From CAXXOZ01 sp963676435 (GTDB lineage: Bacteria; Bacillota; Clostridia; Lachnospirales; Lachnospiraceae), in assembly GCA_963676435.2 (NCBI GenBank), contig CAXXOZ010000013.1:62001-126000 (forward strand): 64,000 nt of DNA, written 5' to 3'. Below are positions 1-8,597 of this stretch, in pieces. Positions within the stretch are counted from its first letter, which is position 1. Each line of letters begins with the position of its first letter. The notes beneath the pieces were generated by a model that saw nothing but the letters and a program-made list of their open reading frames with translations, was not told the DNA's origin and made no database searches. A program made the translations under genes and the position numbers.

Positions 1-436
1 TATATCCATAGCAGAGTACATTATGATTCACTTTAAAAGCTTCTATTCTATAACCATCCATTTCTATAACTCTGTTTTTTTCTGTCATTTCTATAAATTT
101 TATTTCAAAGGGCAAATCCTGAGCAATAACTCTAAGCGCATTCACTACTCTTTCTAGCCCCTTAGGTCCAGCTATCAAAAGTGGTTGTGTTCTTTCTGCA
201 TTTCCCATTGTCAATAAAAGACCAGGCAAACCAGCTATGTGATCAGCATGGAAGTGTGTAAAGCATATAATATCTATAGGTTTGAAACTCCATCCTTTTT
301 CTTTTACACCTACCTGAGTACCTTCACCACAGTCTATTAAAACACTTTTACCATTATATCTGGCCATTAGTGCCGTAAGTCTTCTCCTTGGAAGAGGCAT
401 CATGCCTCCTGTTCCTAGCAAACAAACATCTAACAT
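1..436 (-). CDS. rnz: Ribonuclease Z, C-terminal part cut by window edge
   Basis: Metallo-beta-lactamase-fold endonuclease that removes the 3' trailer of tRNA precursors. The reading frame opens with ATG at 436 and runs off the left edge, so about 145 N-terminal residues are visible. They contain LLGTGGMMP and IDCGEGTQ near the start and the zinc-binding motif FTHFHADHIAGLPG (HxHxDH), which together are typical of RNase Z/ElaC rather than a generic hydrolase. It is the last visible gene of the tsaE-tsaB-rimI group, 42 bp after rimI, so it is probably co-transcribed with these tRNA and ribosome modification genes. The missing C-terminal half should carry the remaining zinc ligands. Confidence 0.9.
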   Translation of the reverse strand, partial: MLDVCLLGTGGMMPLPRRRLTALMARYNGKSVLIDCGEGTQVGVKEKGWSFKPIDIICFTHFHADHIAGLPGLLLTMGNAERTQPLLIAGPKGLERVVNALRVIAQDLPFEIKFIEMTEKNRVIEMDGYRIEAFKVNHNVLCYGY

Positions 437-478
437 CTATATATACTCTTTCTATACTTATTTATATTGTTAATATTA

Positions 479-913
479 TCATATTGTATAACTCATTACA
501 ATTCCATTTTCTAAAGGGTTTTGATAAAAATTTTTTCTAATACCAATTTCTTTGAATCCAATTTTCTCATATAGTTTTACCGCTATATGATTTCCCTCTC
601 TAACTTCCAGGAATATTTTAGAAACATTCTTTCCTTTAACATTATTTATAAGATATTTAAGGAGCTCTTCTCCAGCACCTATGCCCCTGTATTCATTATT
701 TATACCAATATTAATTATATTCGCCTCATCTAAAACAAAAAATAATGCCGCATAACCAATAACGACATCATCTTTTTCAATTACACAATATATACTGTCT
801 TCTCTTGAGAAACTTTCCATAATTTCATGTTTTGACCAAGGCATAGAAAAACACTGATTTTCTATTTCATACACTTTTTCTATATCTTCACTTTTCATCA
901 GTCGACTTTTCAT
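479..913 (-). CDS. rimI: Ribosomal protein S18 alanine N-acetyltransferase
   Basis: GNAT-family acetyltransferase of 144 residues, predicted to acetylate the N-terminal alanine of ribosomal protein S18 using acetyl-CoA. The acetyl-CoA loop is visible as NNEYRGIGAGEELL around residues 73-86, and the C-terminal EKIGFKEIG stretch is typical of the fold. The assignment rests mainly on context: it overlaps the tail of tsaB by 26 bp, and the order tsaE-tsaB-rimI is a widely conserved bacterial cluster. An AGGTG site lies 5 nt before the ATG at 913; a second in-frame ATG five codons in is possible but has no better ribosome site. Confidence 0.88.
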   Translation of the reverse strand: MKSRLMKSEDIEKVYEIENQCFSMPWSKHEIMESFSREDSIYCVIEKDDVVIGYAALFFVLDEANIINIGINNEYRGIGAGEELLKYLINNVKGKNVSKIFLEVREGNHIAVKLYEKIGFKEIGIRKNFYQNPLENGIVMSYTI

Positions 914-1598
914 TTAAACACCTTTCTGCCTGAGATAATCTTATATATTCAGGAGTATGTTCGTCAGCAGATACATATATGCCTTTTTCAAAATAAATTT
1001 TTGCCAGAGCCCCAACGGAACCTGCTCTTTGCCTATTAAGGTGCGGCGGAGCAAAAGAATGGGTTTTCTTTAAATTAGTTGATATATATTCCTTAAAAAT
1101 CGGAATTCCATCCCCAACAAAAATAACATTCCTATCTATTTCAGTCAAGAAATCAATTAAGTCTTCTATAGACAATGCACTTTGGTCTTTTATTATCTCT
1201 AAGTTATTTTCCGTAAATTCATACACACCTGTATATACCTGATTTCTTCTTGCATCCATTATCGGACAAATCAACTTATCACTACCTAAAAAGTTATATG
1301 CCATGGCTTCAAGAGTAGGGATTTCGATTATTGGCTTATCAATCGACAAAGCAATGCCCTTGGCAGTTGCACTTCCGATTCTTAATCCTGTAAAAGAACC
1401 TGGTCCCTTTGAAATAGCCACTCCATCAATAGTATTTACATCATCTTCAATCATTTTAAAAACTTCATTAATCATTGGCAAAAGAGTTTGCGAGTGAGTT
1501 TTTTTAAAGTTAACCGTATATTCTGCTTTCATAACATCATCGTCAATTATTGCTATTGATGCAACAAGAGAAGATGATTCTATTGCTAAAATTTTCAT
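888..1598 (-). CDS. tsaB: tRNA threonylcarbamoyladenosine biosynthesis protein TsaB
   Basis: TsaB is the non-catalytic ASKHA-fold partner of TsaD and TsaE in making the t6A37 modification of ANN-decoding tRNAs. The N-terminus MKILAIESSS and the GPGSFTGLRIGSATAKG motif (about residues 65-81) are characteristic of the family, and 236 residues is the usual length. It overlaps tsaE by 4 bp (start within the stop of tsaE) and rimI by 26 bp, indicating translational coupling. TsaD and TsaC are not in the window. A GAAGGA site precedes the ATG. Confidence 0.93.
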   Translation of the reverse strand: MKILAIESSSLVASIAIIDDDVMKAEYTVNFKKTHSQTLLPMINEVFKMIEDDVNTIDGVAISKGPGSFTGLRIGSATAKGIALSIDKPIIEIPTLEAMAYNFLGSDKLICPIMDARRNQVYTGVYEFTENNLEIIKDQSALSIEDLIDFLTEIDRNVIFVGDGIPIFKEYISTNLKKTHSFAPPHLNRQRAGSVGALAKIYFEKGIYVSADEHTPEYIRLSQAERCLNEKSTDEK

Positions 1599-2011
1599 AC
1601 TGTAATCCTTCTAAAATCTAATCCTTTTTCCAAATCTTTTTCAATTCTTACACTGTAAGCATTTTTAGGAATTATTTCTTCAATAAGTTCAGCCCATTCT
1701 ATTAAACACACACCCTCACCGAAAAAATACTCCTCGTATCCAATTTCTTCCATTTCACTTATATCACTAACACGATAAACATCAAAATGGTATAAAGGAA
1801 TTTTGCCATCTTCATAGACCTGTATAATTGTAAATGTTGGACTCACAACTGGCTCATCAATACCAAGGCCGTGAGCAAAACCTTTTGTGAAAACAGTTTT
1901 ACCCACACCTAAATCTCCACTTATGCAGACTATATCTCCTGGTTTTATTTTTTTTGCAAATTCAATTCCAACTTCATATGTTTCTTTTTCCGAATATGTT
2001 TCAAATATCAT
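1595..2011 (-). CDS. tsaE: tRNA threonylcarbamoyladenosine biosynthesis ATPase TsaE
   Basis: Small P-loop ATPase (138 residues) of the TsaBDE complex that completes t6A synthesis on tRNA. The Walker A motif GDLGVGKT is at about residues 33-40, followed by the family motif SPTFTIIQVYE and a YHFDVYR segment; the later IEWAELIEE is also typical. It is the first gene of the tsaE-tsaB-rimI-rnz run and starts 8 bp after the end of ribH, so read-through from the riboflavin operon is possible because no terminator is visible between them. Confidence 0.93.
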   Translation of the reverse strand: MIFETYSEKETYEVGIEFAKKIKPGDIVCISGDLGVGKTVFTKGFAHGLGIDEPVVSPTFTIIQVYEDGKIPLYHFDVYRVSDISEMEEIGYEEYFFGEGVCLIEWAELIEEIIPKNAYSVRIEKDLEKGLDFRRITV

Positions 2012-2019
2012 AACTTATC

Positions 2020-2481
2020 CTAGATTTGTCTTAGAAGATTAGCCATTTCTATTGCACTTATAGCACAATCATAGCCTTTATTTCCTGATTTAGTACCAGC
2101 TCTTTCAATAGCCTGTTCAATATTTTCTGTTGTCAACACACCAAACATTACTGGAACACCTGTTGACATAGATGCCTGTGCAATTCCTTTTGAAACTTCT
2201 GAACATACAAAATCATAATGTGTTGTCGCTCCTCTGATTACTGCTCCAAGACATATTACTGCATCGTAATTCTTACTTTCTGCCATTCTTTGTGCTACTA
2301 AAGGCATTTCAAATGCTCCTGGAACCCAAGCCACCTCTACATCATCTTCATTCACACCATGTCTTAACAATCCATCCATTGTTCCACCTAAAAGTTTTGA
2401 ACTGATAAATTCATTAAACCTTCCTACAACAACTCCAATTTTCAGATCTTTAGCAATTAAATTTCCTTCTATTTTTTTCAT
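2020..2481 (-). CDS. ribH: 6,7-dimethyl-8-ribityllumazine synthase
   Basis: Lumazine synthase condenses 5-amino-6-ribitylamino-uracil with dihydroxybutanone phosphate, the step before riboflavin synthase. The sequence shows VVGRFNEFISSKLL, the substrate loop VPGAFEMPL, LGAVIRGATTHYDFVC and the C-terminal RAGTKSGNKG region with the family's conserved basic residues; 153 residues is normal. I use the ATG at 2481, nine bases after AAAGG; an in-frame TTG at 2490 overlaps that ribosome site and is less likely. Last gene of the riboflavin operon, 20 bp after ribBA. Confidence 0.94.
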   Translation of the reverse strand: MKKIEGNLIAKDLKIGVVVGRFNEFISSKLLGGTMDGLLRHGVNEDDVEVAWVPGAFEMPLVAQRMAESKNYDAVICLGAVIRGATTHYDFVCSEVSKGIAQASMSTGVPVMFGVLTTENIEQAIERAGTKSGNKGYDCAISAIEMANLLRQI

Positions 2482-2501
2482 TTTTTTCAACCTTTCTAAT
2501 T

Positions 2502-3704
2502 TTAGTAGTCTAATAAATGACCCATTTTATTCTGTTTTGTTTTTAAATAAAATTCATCTGTATCTCTTATTTCCATTTGTATAGGAACTCTTTCAACTAT
2601 TTTTAGACCATATCCGTCAAGACCAGTTACTTTTAATGGATTATTTGTTAATAGCCTTAGCTCTTTAACTCCTAAATCAACAAGAATTTGTGTACCTGTA
2701 GTATAGTCTCTTAAGTCTGCCGGAAAACCAAGCATTTCATTTGCTTGAATTGTATCATACCCTTTATCTTGTAATTCATATGCTTTTATTTTATTTACAA
2801 GCCCAATGCCACGACCTTCCTGTCTCATATAAACAAGAATACCACGACCTTCATCTGCTATCATCTTCATCGCCTGATCATATTGATCTCCACAGTCACA
2901 TCTATGAGAACCAAAAGCATCTCCAGTTAAACATTCAGAGTGCACCCTGCAAAGTACAGATTTTCCATCTGTAATGTCTCCCTTAACTAAAGCAACATGA
3001 TGTTCTCCATTAAGTTTATTTATATATGCGTGAATCATAAAATCACCATATCTTGTTGGCATTTTTGCTGACGCAACTTTTTCAACCAAGATTTCATGTT
3101 CTCTTCTGTATTTCAATAAATCCTTAATTGTACCTATTTTTAAATTATGCTCTTTTGCAAATTCAATTAACTCTGGTGTTCTCATCATAAATCCATCGTC
3201 TTTCATGATTTCACAACAAAGACCTACTTCTTTTAGCCCCGCTAGTCTTACAAGATCTACTGTAGCTTCTGTATGACCATTTCTTTCAAAAACTCCACCT
3301 TTTTTTGATTCCAAAGGAAACATATGACCTGGTCTTCTAAAGTCTTCTGGTTTTGCATCTTCCTCTACACATTTCATAGCAGTTACAGATCTTTCATATG
3401 CTGAAATACCTGTTGTTGTATCAACATGATCAATTGATACTGTAAAGGCTGTTTCATGGTTATCACCATTCACTTTACACATTTGCCATAAGTCTAGCTT
3501 TTCTGTATATTCTGTTGACATTGGCATACAAATTAATCCTTTGGCATATTTAGCCATGAAGTTTACATTTTCAGTTGTGGCAAACTCTGCTGCGCAAATA
3601 ACATCCCCTTCATTTTCTCTGTCTTCATCATCCAGTAAAACTATGATTTTCCCATCTCTTATATCATCGATAATTTCCTGTGTGGTATTAAATTTAAAAC
3701 TCAT
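2502..3704 (-). CDS. ribBA: Bifunctional DHBP synthase / GTP cyclohydrolase II
   Basis: Fusion enzyme of 400 residues supplying both early riboflavin precursors. The N-terminal RibB domain (about 1-200) has the acidic metal motif DDEDRENEGD and the RPGHMFPL region, which converts ribulose 5-phosphate to dihydroxybutanone phosphate. The C-terminal RibA domain has the zinc site of GTP cyclohydrolase II, a Cys followed by HRCDCGDQ, plus YMRQEGRGIGL. Both sets of catalytic residues look intact. A strong AGGAGG precedes the ATG. It lies between ribE and ribH in the order ribD-ribE-ribBA-ribH. Confidence 0.96.
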   Translation of the reverse strand: MSFKFNTTQEIIDDIRDGKIIVLLDDEDRENEGDVICAAEFATTENVNFMAKYAKGLICMPMSTEYTEKLDLWQMCKVNGDNHETAFTVSIDHVDTTTGISAYERSVTAMKCVEEDAKPEDFRRPGHMFPLESKKGGVFERNGHTEATVDLVRLAGLKEVGLCCEIMKDDGFMMRTPELIEFAKEHNLKIGTIKDLLKYRREHEILVEKVASAKMPTRYGDFMIHAYINKLNGEHHVALVKGDITDGKSVLCRVHSECLTGDAFGSHRCDCGDQYDQAMKMIADEGRGILVYMRQEGRGIGLVNKIKAYELQDKGYDTIQANEMLGFPADLRDYTTGTQILVDLGVKELRLLTNNPLKVTGLDGYGLKIVERVPIQMEIRDTDEFYLKTKQNKMGHLLDY

Positions 3705-3719
3705 TTCGTCATCCTCCTG

Positions 3720-4373
3720 TTAAATAAATCCGTTTTCTTTTAGAAAGTCTTCATTAAGACTGTTATTTTCTGTTTCTTCTTTTGGTGGCATACTGACTAA
3801 TCTTTCTATATACTTACCAATTATGTCGCATTCTAGATTAACCGTGTCCCCAGGTTTTTTCTTTAATAAAATTGTCTGTTCTCCAGTATGTGGAATTAAT
3901 GAAACTGAAAACTTCTTATCATCAACCCCTGCAACTGTAAGACTGATTCCATCTATAGCAATTGATCCCTTTTCTATAATATATCTTAAAATACTATAAT
4001 CTGTATCAATTGTAACCACTACTGCTGTGTCTTCTTTAACAAAACTTTTAATTGTTCCTATCCCATCAATATGTCCACTTACAATATGTCCACCCATTCT
4101 TGTCAGTGGCGTAAGGGCTCTTTCAAGATTTAACTGATCACCAATTTTTAAATCTCCCAGATTTGTTCTTCTTAAAGATTCTGCCATTACATCTGCCTCA
4201 AATGAATCTCCACTTAGTTTTACAACCGTTAAACAAATACCGTTTGTTGCTATGGAATCTCCAATTTTTGTATCCTCAAGAACTTTATCAGCTTTTACTG
4301 TTAATATAGAAGACTTTTCTCCATGTTTGATTTGCTTTAATACGCCTATTTCTTCTACTATGCCTGTAAACAT
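3720..4373 (-). CDS. ribE: Riboflavin synthase alpha chain
   Basis: Riboflavin synthase dismutates two lumazine molecules into riboflavin. The protein has the expected two lumazine-binding repeats: MFTGIVEEIG at the start with NGICLTV, and the second repeat beginning near GGHIVSGHIDGIG with DGISLTV. At 217 residues it is full length, with a slightly extended acidic C-terminus. It starts 2 bp before the end of the ribD spacing (ribD stop at 4376), so the two are almost certainly translated from one message. Some Firmicutes call this gene ribC or ribB. Confidence 0.95.
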   Translation of the reverse strand: MFTGIVEEIGVLKQIKHGEKSSILTVKADKVLEDTKIGDSIATNGICLTVVKLSGDSFEADVMAESLRRTNLGDLKIGDQLNLERALTPLTRMGGHIVSGHIDGIGTIKSFVKEDTAVVVTIDTDYSILRYIIEKGSIAIDGISLTVAGVDDKKFSVSLIPHTGEQTILLKKKPGDTVNLECDIIGKYIERLVSMPPKEETENNSLNEDFLKENGFI

Positions 4374-4375
4374 GA

Positions 4376-5470
4376 TTAACTCCTTTCAGTATAACCTTCT
4401 ATTTTAATATCTTCTCCAATTTTTGAAAAAGTAATATTTTTAAGTTTTATTGCATCTTTTAACTTACTTATACCTGCTCCTGCCACAGGAGTTTTTGATT
4501 CTTCACCCCCAATTATCACGGGTGCTATATAAGCAATCACCTTATCTACTATTCCAGATTCAACAGCCGAATAGTTTAGATTTGCTCCACCTTCTAGTAG
4601 AATACCATCAATATTCTTATTTCCTAATTCCTTAACCAATTCCTTTAGGTTAACTTTTCCATTCATATTGCTTATATATAATATTTCAATACCAAGTTTT
4701 TCAATCTCTAACGCTTGCTGTGATTTTTTCATTTCTTTGGTAGTTGCAATTATTGTTTTTGCCTTGTCTTGATTTTTAAGCACTTTTGCATGTAGCGGGA
4801 TTCTTAATTTGGAATCCACTATGATTCTTATAGGATTTTTCTTTTCATCAATTCTACAGGTCAACTCTGGGTCATCTGCAAGAACCGTTCCAATCCCCAC
4901 CATTATACCTGACAGGTATCTTCTTAACTCCTGTACTTCATTTCTTGAATCCTCAGAAGATATCCATTTGGATTCACCCGTCTTTGTCGCTATTTTTCCA
5001 TCTAAAGACATTGCTGTTTTCATAAGCACAAAGGGTTCTTTATCTATTATATATTTCATAAATACTTCATTAAGTACTATGCTTTCCTCTTCTAGAACTC
5101 CTATTTCAACCTCTATCCCTGCATTCCTAAGTTTTTCAACACCTCTTCCTGCAACCTGAGGATTAGGATCAAGAGCAGCGATTACAACTTTTGATATTTT
5201 TTCTTTAATAATTCTGTCAGCACAAGGAGGTGTTTTTCCATGGTGTGAACACGGCTCTAAAGTTACATATATTGTGGATCCTTCTACGCTTTCTATAGCT
5301 GATTCAATTGCATTTACCTCTGCATGATTACCACCACACACTTCATGATAACCACTACCTATAACTTTACCATTTTTAACAATTACAGCTCCCACCATAG
5401 GATTTGGGGATGTATAACACTTTCCTTTTTCCGCAAGGTCTAAGGCTTGCTCCATATATTTTTCATGCAT
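4376..5470 (-). CDS. ribD: Bifunctional pyrimidine deaminase/reductase RibD
   Basis: First enzyme of the operon: deaminates and then reduces the pyrimidine intermediate of riboflavin synthesis. The deaminase domain (about 1-145) carries the zinc motif HAEVNAIE and PCSHHGKTPPC; the reductase domain follows with MSLDGKIAT and ILLEGGANLNYS. Length 364 matches the family. GGAG lies 8 nt before the ATG at 5470. Directly upstream are an intrinsic terminator and an FMN aptamer, so expression should fall when FMN is plentiful. Confidence 0.96.
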   Translation of the reverse strand: MHEKYMEQALDLAEKGKCYTSPNPMVGAVIVKNGKVIGSGYHEVCGGNHAEVNAIESAIESVEGSTIYVTLEPCSHHGKTPPCADRIIKEKISKVVIAALDPNPQVAGRGVEKLRNAGIEVEIGVLEEESIVLNEVFMKYIIDKEPFVLMKTAMSLDGKIATKTGESKWISSEDSRNEVQELRRYLSGIMVGIGTVLADDPELTCRIDEKKNPIRIIVDSKLRIPLHAKVLKNQDKAKTIIATTKEMKKSQQALEIEKLGIEILYISNMNGKVNLKELVKELGNKNIDGILLEGGANLNYSAVESGIVDKVIAYIAPVIIGGEESKTPVAGAGISKLKDAIKLKNITFSKIGEDIKIEGYTERS

Positions 5471-5495
5471 TATATTACTCCACTATATAAAATTT

Positions 5496-5528
5496 CCAAA
5501 TAAAAATACCCCAAACGATAGTTTGGGG
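5496..5528 (-). terminator. Intrinsic terminator of the FMN riboswitch
   Basis: An 8-bp perfect stem, CCCCAAAC against GTTTGGGG with a GATA loop (5509-5528), is followed on the minus strand by a U-rich run. It sits between the FMN aptamer and ribD, so it is the regulated terminator of the leader rather than the end of an operon. Confidence 0.88.
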
Positions 5529-5554
5529 CAAAATAATTAATATTATTGCTTTCG

Positions 5555-5668
5555 CATTTCTTCTTCTCACATCCAGACTTTACTGTCGGTATTGGAATTT
5601 CACCAATTCAACCTTTCGGCTCGCGGACTTTACCGCCGGTCGGGAATTTCACCCTGCCCCGAAGACTT
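5555..5668 (-). promoter_or_regulatory. FMN riboswitch (RFN element)
   Basis: The minus strand shows the conserved blocks of the RFN aptamer in order: TTCGGGGCAGGGTGAAATTC, then GACCGGCGGTAAAGTCC, GCGAGC, GGTGAAATTCC, GACAGTAAAGTCTGGATG and GAGAAG. It lies between a consensus promoter and ribD, followed by a terminator, which is the standard transcription-attenuation layout for riboflavin synthesis operons. Boundaries are approximate to a few bases. Confidence 0.96.
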
Positions 5669-5689
5669 TATTCAATTTATCTAATGGTT

Positions 5690-5718
5690 ATAATACAACT
5701 AAACCTATTCATTGTCAA
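5690..5718 (-). promoter_or_regulatory. Sigma-A promoter of the riboflavin operon
   Basis: TTGACA (5713-5718) and TATTAT (5690-5695) on the minus strand are separated by 17 bp, and the predicted start lies about 15 bases before the FMN aptamer. Confidence 0.8.
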
Positions 5719-5727
5719 GCAAAGTAG

Positions 5728-7872
5728 TTAAATATTTTTCATGGTTAATTGTATTCTTTTCTTTACTAAATCAACACTCATAATTTTTACATCTACTACA
5801 TCTCCAACACTAACTGCTTCTAGCGGATGCTTTATATATTTATCACATATTTGTGATATATGAACCAACCCATCCTGATGTACACCTATATCAACAAAAG
5901 CTCCAAAATCTATCACGTTTCTAACAGTTCCTTTTAACACCATTCCTTCTTTTAGGTCTGACATCTCTAGAACATCGCTTTTTAATATAGGCTTTGGCAT
6001 CTCTTCCCTTGGGTCCCTTGCTGGCTTTTCTAATTCCTTAACTATGTCCTTTAATGTTATTTCTCCTACACCAAGAGTCTCTGCCATATTAGTGTAGTCT
6101 TGTATTTTTTTGTTTAAATCTTTCAATCCTGCATTTGATATCTCATTAGATTTAATTCCTAAAGATTCGAGAAGAGTTTTTGCTGCCTTATAACTTTCCG
6201 GATGTACCCCTGTAGCATCCAAAGGGTTTTTACCATTTTGAATTCTCATAAATCCTGCACATTGTTCATAAGCTTTCGGGCCAAGCTTTTCTACTTTAAG
6301 CAATTCTTTTCTGTCTGTAAATTTTCCTGAGCTTTCTCTAAAGTTAACAATGTTTTTTGCAATAACTTTTGTAATTCCTGAGATATATTCTAAAAGACTG
6401 GCTGATGCAGTATTTAAATCCACTCCAACTTTGTTTACACAATCTTCTACCACGCCACCTAAAGCTTCACTAAGTTTTTTCTGATTCATATCATGCTGAT
6501 ACTGACCCACTCCAATTGCTTTAGGATCTATCTTTACCAATTCAGCAAGAGGATCCTGTATTCTTCTCGCAATTGATGCAGAACTTCTTTGTGCTACATC
6601 AAAGTCTGGGAATTCTTCTGTAGCTAGTTTACTTGCTGAGTAAACTGATGCACCTGCTTCATTCACAATTACATACTGGACTTTTTCATCAATTTCTTTT
6701 AATAAATCTACAATAACCATTTCTGATTCTCTAGATGCAGTTCCATTACCTAAAGATATCAATGTTATACCATATTTTTTAATCAGTTCTTTGACTTTTT
6801 TCTTTGATTCATCTATCTTATTTTGTGGTGGGGTCGGATATATAACTGCTGTATCAATCACTTTTCCCATCTCATCTACAACTGCAAGTTTACACCCTGT
6901 TCTAAATGCAGGATCCCAACCTAAAACTACTTGACCTGAAATAGGCGGTTGCATTAAAAGCTGATGAAGGTTTTTTCCAAAAACTTTTATAGCACCTTCC
7001 TCGGCATGCTCCGTAAGTTCATTTCTAATCTCTCTTTCTATAGCTGGCTCTATTAACCTTTTATAACTATCTTCTATGGCTTCAAGTATTAGAGGATTAG
7101 TGTATTTATTATCTTTAGTTATAATTTTTTTCGAAAGATAATTAACTATTTTTTCTGAATCCGAAATAATCTTAACCGTAAGAATTTTTTCGTCTTCTCC
7201 ACGGTTTATTGCCAAAATTCTATGAGATGCTATTTTCGAAACTGCTTCTTCAAAATCATAATACATTTCATACACAGATTCCTTTTTTTCATCTTTTGCT
7301 TTAGAATTTATTTTTCCACTACTAAAAGTAGCTTTTCTAATATAGCTTCTATATTCTGCCTGGTCAGAAATGTATTCAGCTATTATATCTTTTGCTCCAG
7401 AAATTGCATCTTCAACATTATTTACCTCTTTTTCTGGATTAATATAATCTATAGCAATCTCTTCAATAGGCTTATCTGAAGATTGTAGCATTATCATGTT
7501 CGCTAAAGGTTCTAGTCCTTTTTCTTTTGCAATTGTAGCTCTTGTTCTTCTCTTTGGTCTGTATGGTCTATATAAATCTTCTACTACTACTAAAGTCTGA
7601 GCAGCTTCTATACTTAATTTGAGTTCTTCTGTGAGTTTACCCTGTTCTTCTATGCTTGAAATAACACTGGCTTTTTTTTCTTCTAAATTTCTTAAATACT
7701 TTAGTCTTTCATCTAAGCTTCTTAATACTTCATCATTTAATGATCCTGTTGCCTCTTTCCTATATCTTGAAATAAAGGGAATAGTATTACCTTCATCAAT
7801 CAATTTTACCGTAGCCTCAACTTGCCAAAGTTCAATTCCCAATTCATTTTTTATAGTTTTAAAAATTTCCAT
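5728..7872 (-). CDS. tex: Tex-family S1 RNA-binding transcriptional accessory protein
   Basis: Cytoplasmic nucleic-acid-binding protein of 714 residues, matching Tex proteins. The order is a helical N-terminus, a YqgF/RNase H-like domain (GWDPAFRTGCKLAVVDEMG), helix-hairpin-helix motifs (about 480-560, VGVDLNTAS and VEKLGPKAYEQCAGF) and a C-terminal S1 domain (GTVRNVIDFGAFVDIG...DGLVHISQI, about 640-710). Tex affects transcription elongation and toxin gene expression in some bacteria; the role here is inferred. It is transcribed alone, and its stop lies 10 bp upstream of the rib operon -35 box. Confidence 0.95.
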   Translation of the reverse strand: MEIFKTIKNELGIELWQVEATVKLIDEGNTIPFISRYRKEATGSLNDEVLRSLDERLKYLRNLEEKKASVISSIEEQGKLTEELKLSIEAAQTLVVVEDLYRPYRPKRRTRATIAKEKGLEPLANMIMLQSSDKPIEEIAIDYINPEKEVNNVEDAISGAKDIIAEYISDQAEYRSYIRKATFSSGKINSKAKDEKKESVYEMYYDFEEAVSKIASHRILAINRGEDEKILTVKIISDSEKIVNYLSKKIITKDNKYTNPLILEAIEDSYKRLIEPAIEREIRNELTEHAEEGAIKVFGKNLHQLLMQPPISGQVVLGWDPAFRTGCKLAVVDEMGKVIDTAVIYPTPPQNKIDESKKKVKELIKKYGITLISLGNGTASRESEMVIVDLLKEIDEKVQYVIVNEAGASVYSASKLATEEFPDFDVAQRSSASIARRIQDPLAELVKIDPKAIGVGQYQHDMNQKKLSEALGGVVEDCVNKVGVDLNTASASLLEYISGITKVIAKNIVNFRESSGKFTDRKELLKVEKLGPKAYEQCAGFMRIQNGKNPLDATGVHPESYKAAKTLLESLGIKSNEISNAGLKDLNKKIQDYTNMAETLGVGEITLKDIVKELEKPARDPREEMPKPILKSDVLEMSDLKEGMVLKGTVRNVIDFGAFVDIGVHQDGLVHISQICDKYIKHPLEAVSVGDVVDVKIMSVDLVKKRIQLTMKNI

Positions 7873-7945
7873 AAATACTCCTACCTTTTCATTTTATTGC
7901 AATGTTAATTATAATTCATAGAGTCTTCCTCTACAAGTAGCTATT

Positions 7946-7974
7946 TTGACATTTTTTTTCTAAAATGATATAAT
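7946..7974 (+). promoter_or_regulatory. Consensus sigma-A promoter for the SprA-like gene
   Basis: TTGACA (7946-7951) and TATAAT (7969-7974) with a 17-bp spacer, an exact match to the housekeeping consensus. It lies 35 bp before the start of the downstream small gene, implying a short leader and strong constitutive expression. Confidence 0.85.
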
Positions 7975-8008
7975 ATTGTAACTCAAAAAGATGCAGGGAG
8001 TGATTTGG

Positions 8009-8473
8009 ATGATACAAGGAATTAGTGGTAATTCATACGAATCTGTTAACCTAAATACTCCTTCTGCTGGTAAAAATGAAATAAATCCAGCAGAAGTTAA
8101 ATCCCTTAAAAGAGCAGGTGCAGTTGAATGTTCTACTTGTAGTGGAAGAAAATATCAGGATGGATCTTCTGAAATGGTTTCTTTTAAAGCACCTTCTCAT
8201 ATTTCTCCTGGAACATCTGGTGCGGCAGTTATGTCTCATGAGCAAGAACATGTTTCAAATGCTTATGCAAAAGCTGCAAGAAAAAACGGACAAGTTATAA
8301 AAGCAAGTATTTCTTTAAGAACAGCAACATGTCCAGAATGTGGAAGAAGTTATGTATCTGGTGGAACTACTACAACAATGATTCGCTATCAAAAAGAGAG
8401 TCCATATTCTATGAATGCAAAATCAAGTGATTATGGTGTTTTAGCTGGCAATAATCTTGATTTGAAATTATAA
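8009..8473 (+). CDS. SprA-related small HExxH protein
   Basis: A 154-residue protein resembling the SprA-related family (PF12118), which I recognise from the paired Cys motifs and the ISPGTSGAAVMSHEQEHV segment. It has one Cys pair CSTC (41-44), a zinc-metalloprotease-like HEQEH (77-81), and a second Cys pair in CPECGRSYVSGG, so it probably binds zinc. Its function is not established. I start it at the ATG at 8009, eight bases after GGGAG; an upstream ATG at 7991 overlaps the ribosome site. No signal peptide. It has its own consensus promoter and terminator, so it is a single-gene transcript. Protease activity is inferred only from the motif. Confidence 0.8.
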   Translation: MIQGISGNSYESVNLNTPSAGKNEINPAEVKSLKRAGAVECSTCSGRKYQDGSSEMVSFKAPSHISPGTSGAAVMSHEQEHVSNAYAKAARKNGQVIKASISLRTATCPECGRSYVSGGTTTTMIRYQKESPYSMNAKSSDYGVLAGNNLDLKL

Positions 8474-8484
8474 AGTTAAATAAA

Positions 8485-8517
8485 AAATGCCTATGCAAAA
8501 GAAAAGCATAGGCATTT
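8485..8517 (+). terminator. Intrinsic terminator after the SprA-like gene
   Basis: A 12-bp perfect stem, AAATGCCTATGC against GCATAGGCATTT, with a 9-base loop begins 11 bp after the stop codon. A-runs on one side and T-rich sequence on the other make it usable mainly on the plus strand. Confidence 0.82.
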
Positions 8518-8597
8518 AATTTACACATTGACAAATGGTTTTTAATACTATGTCATATCATTTGTGTGATTATTTATTTGTTAAGAAAGAGGCTTAT

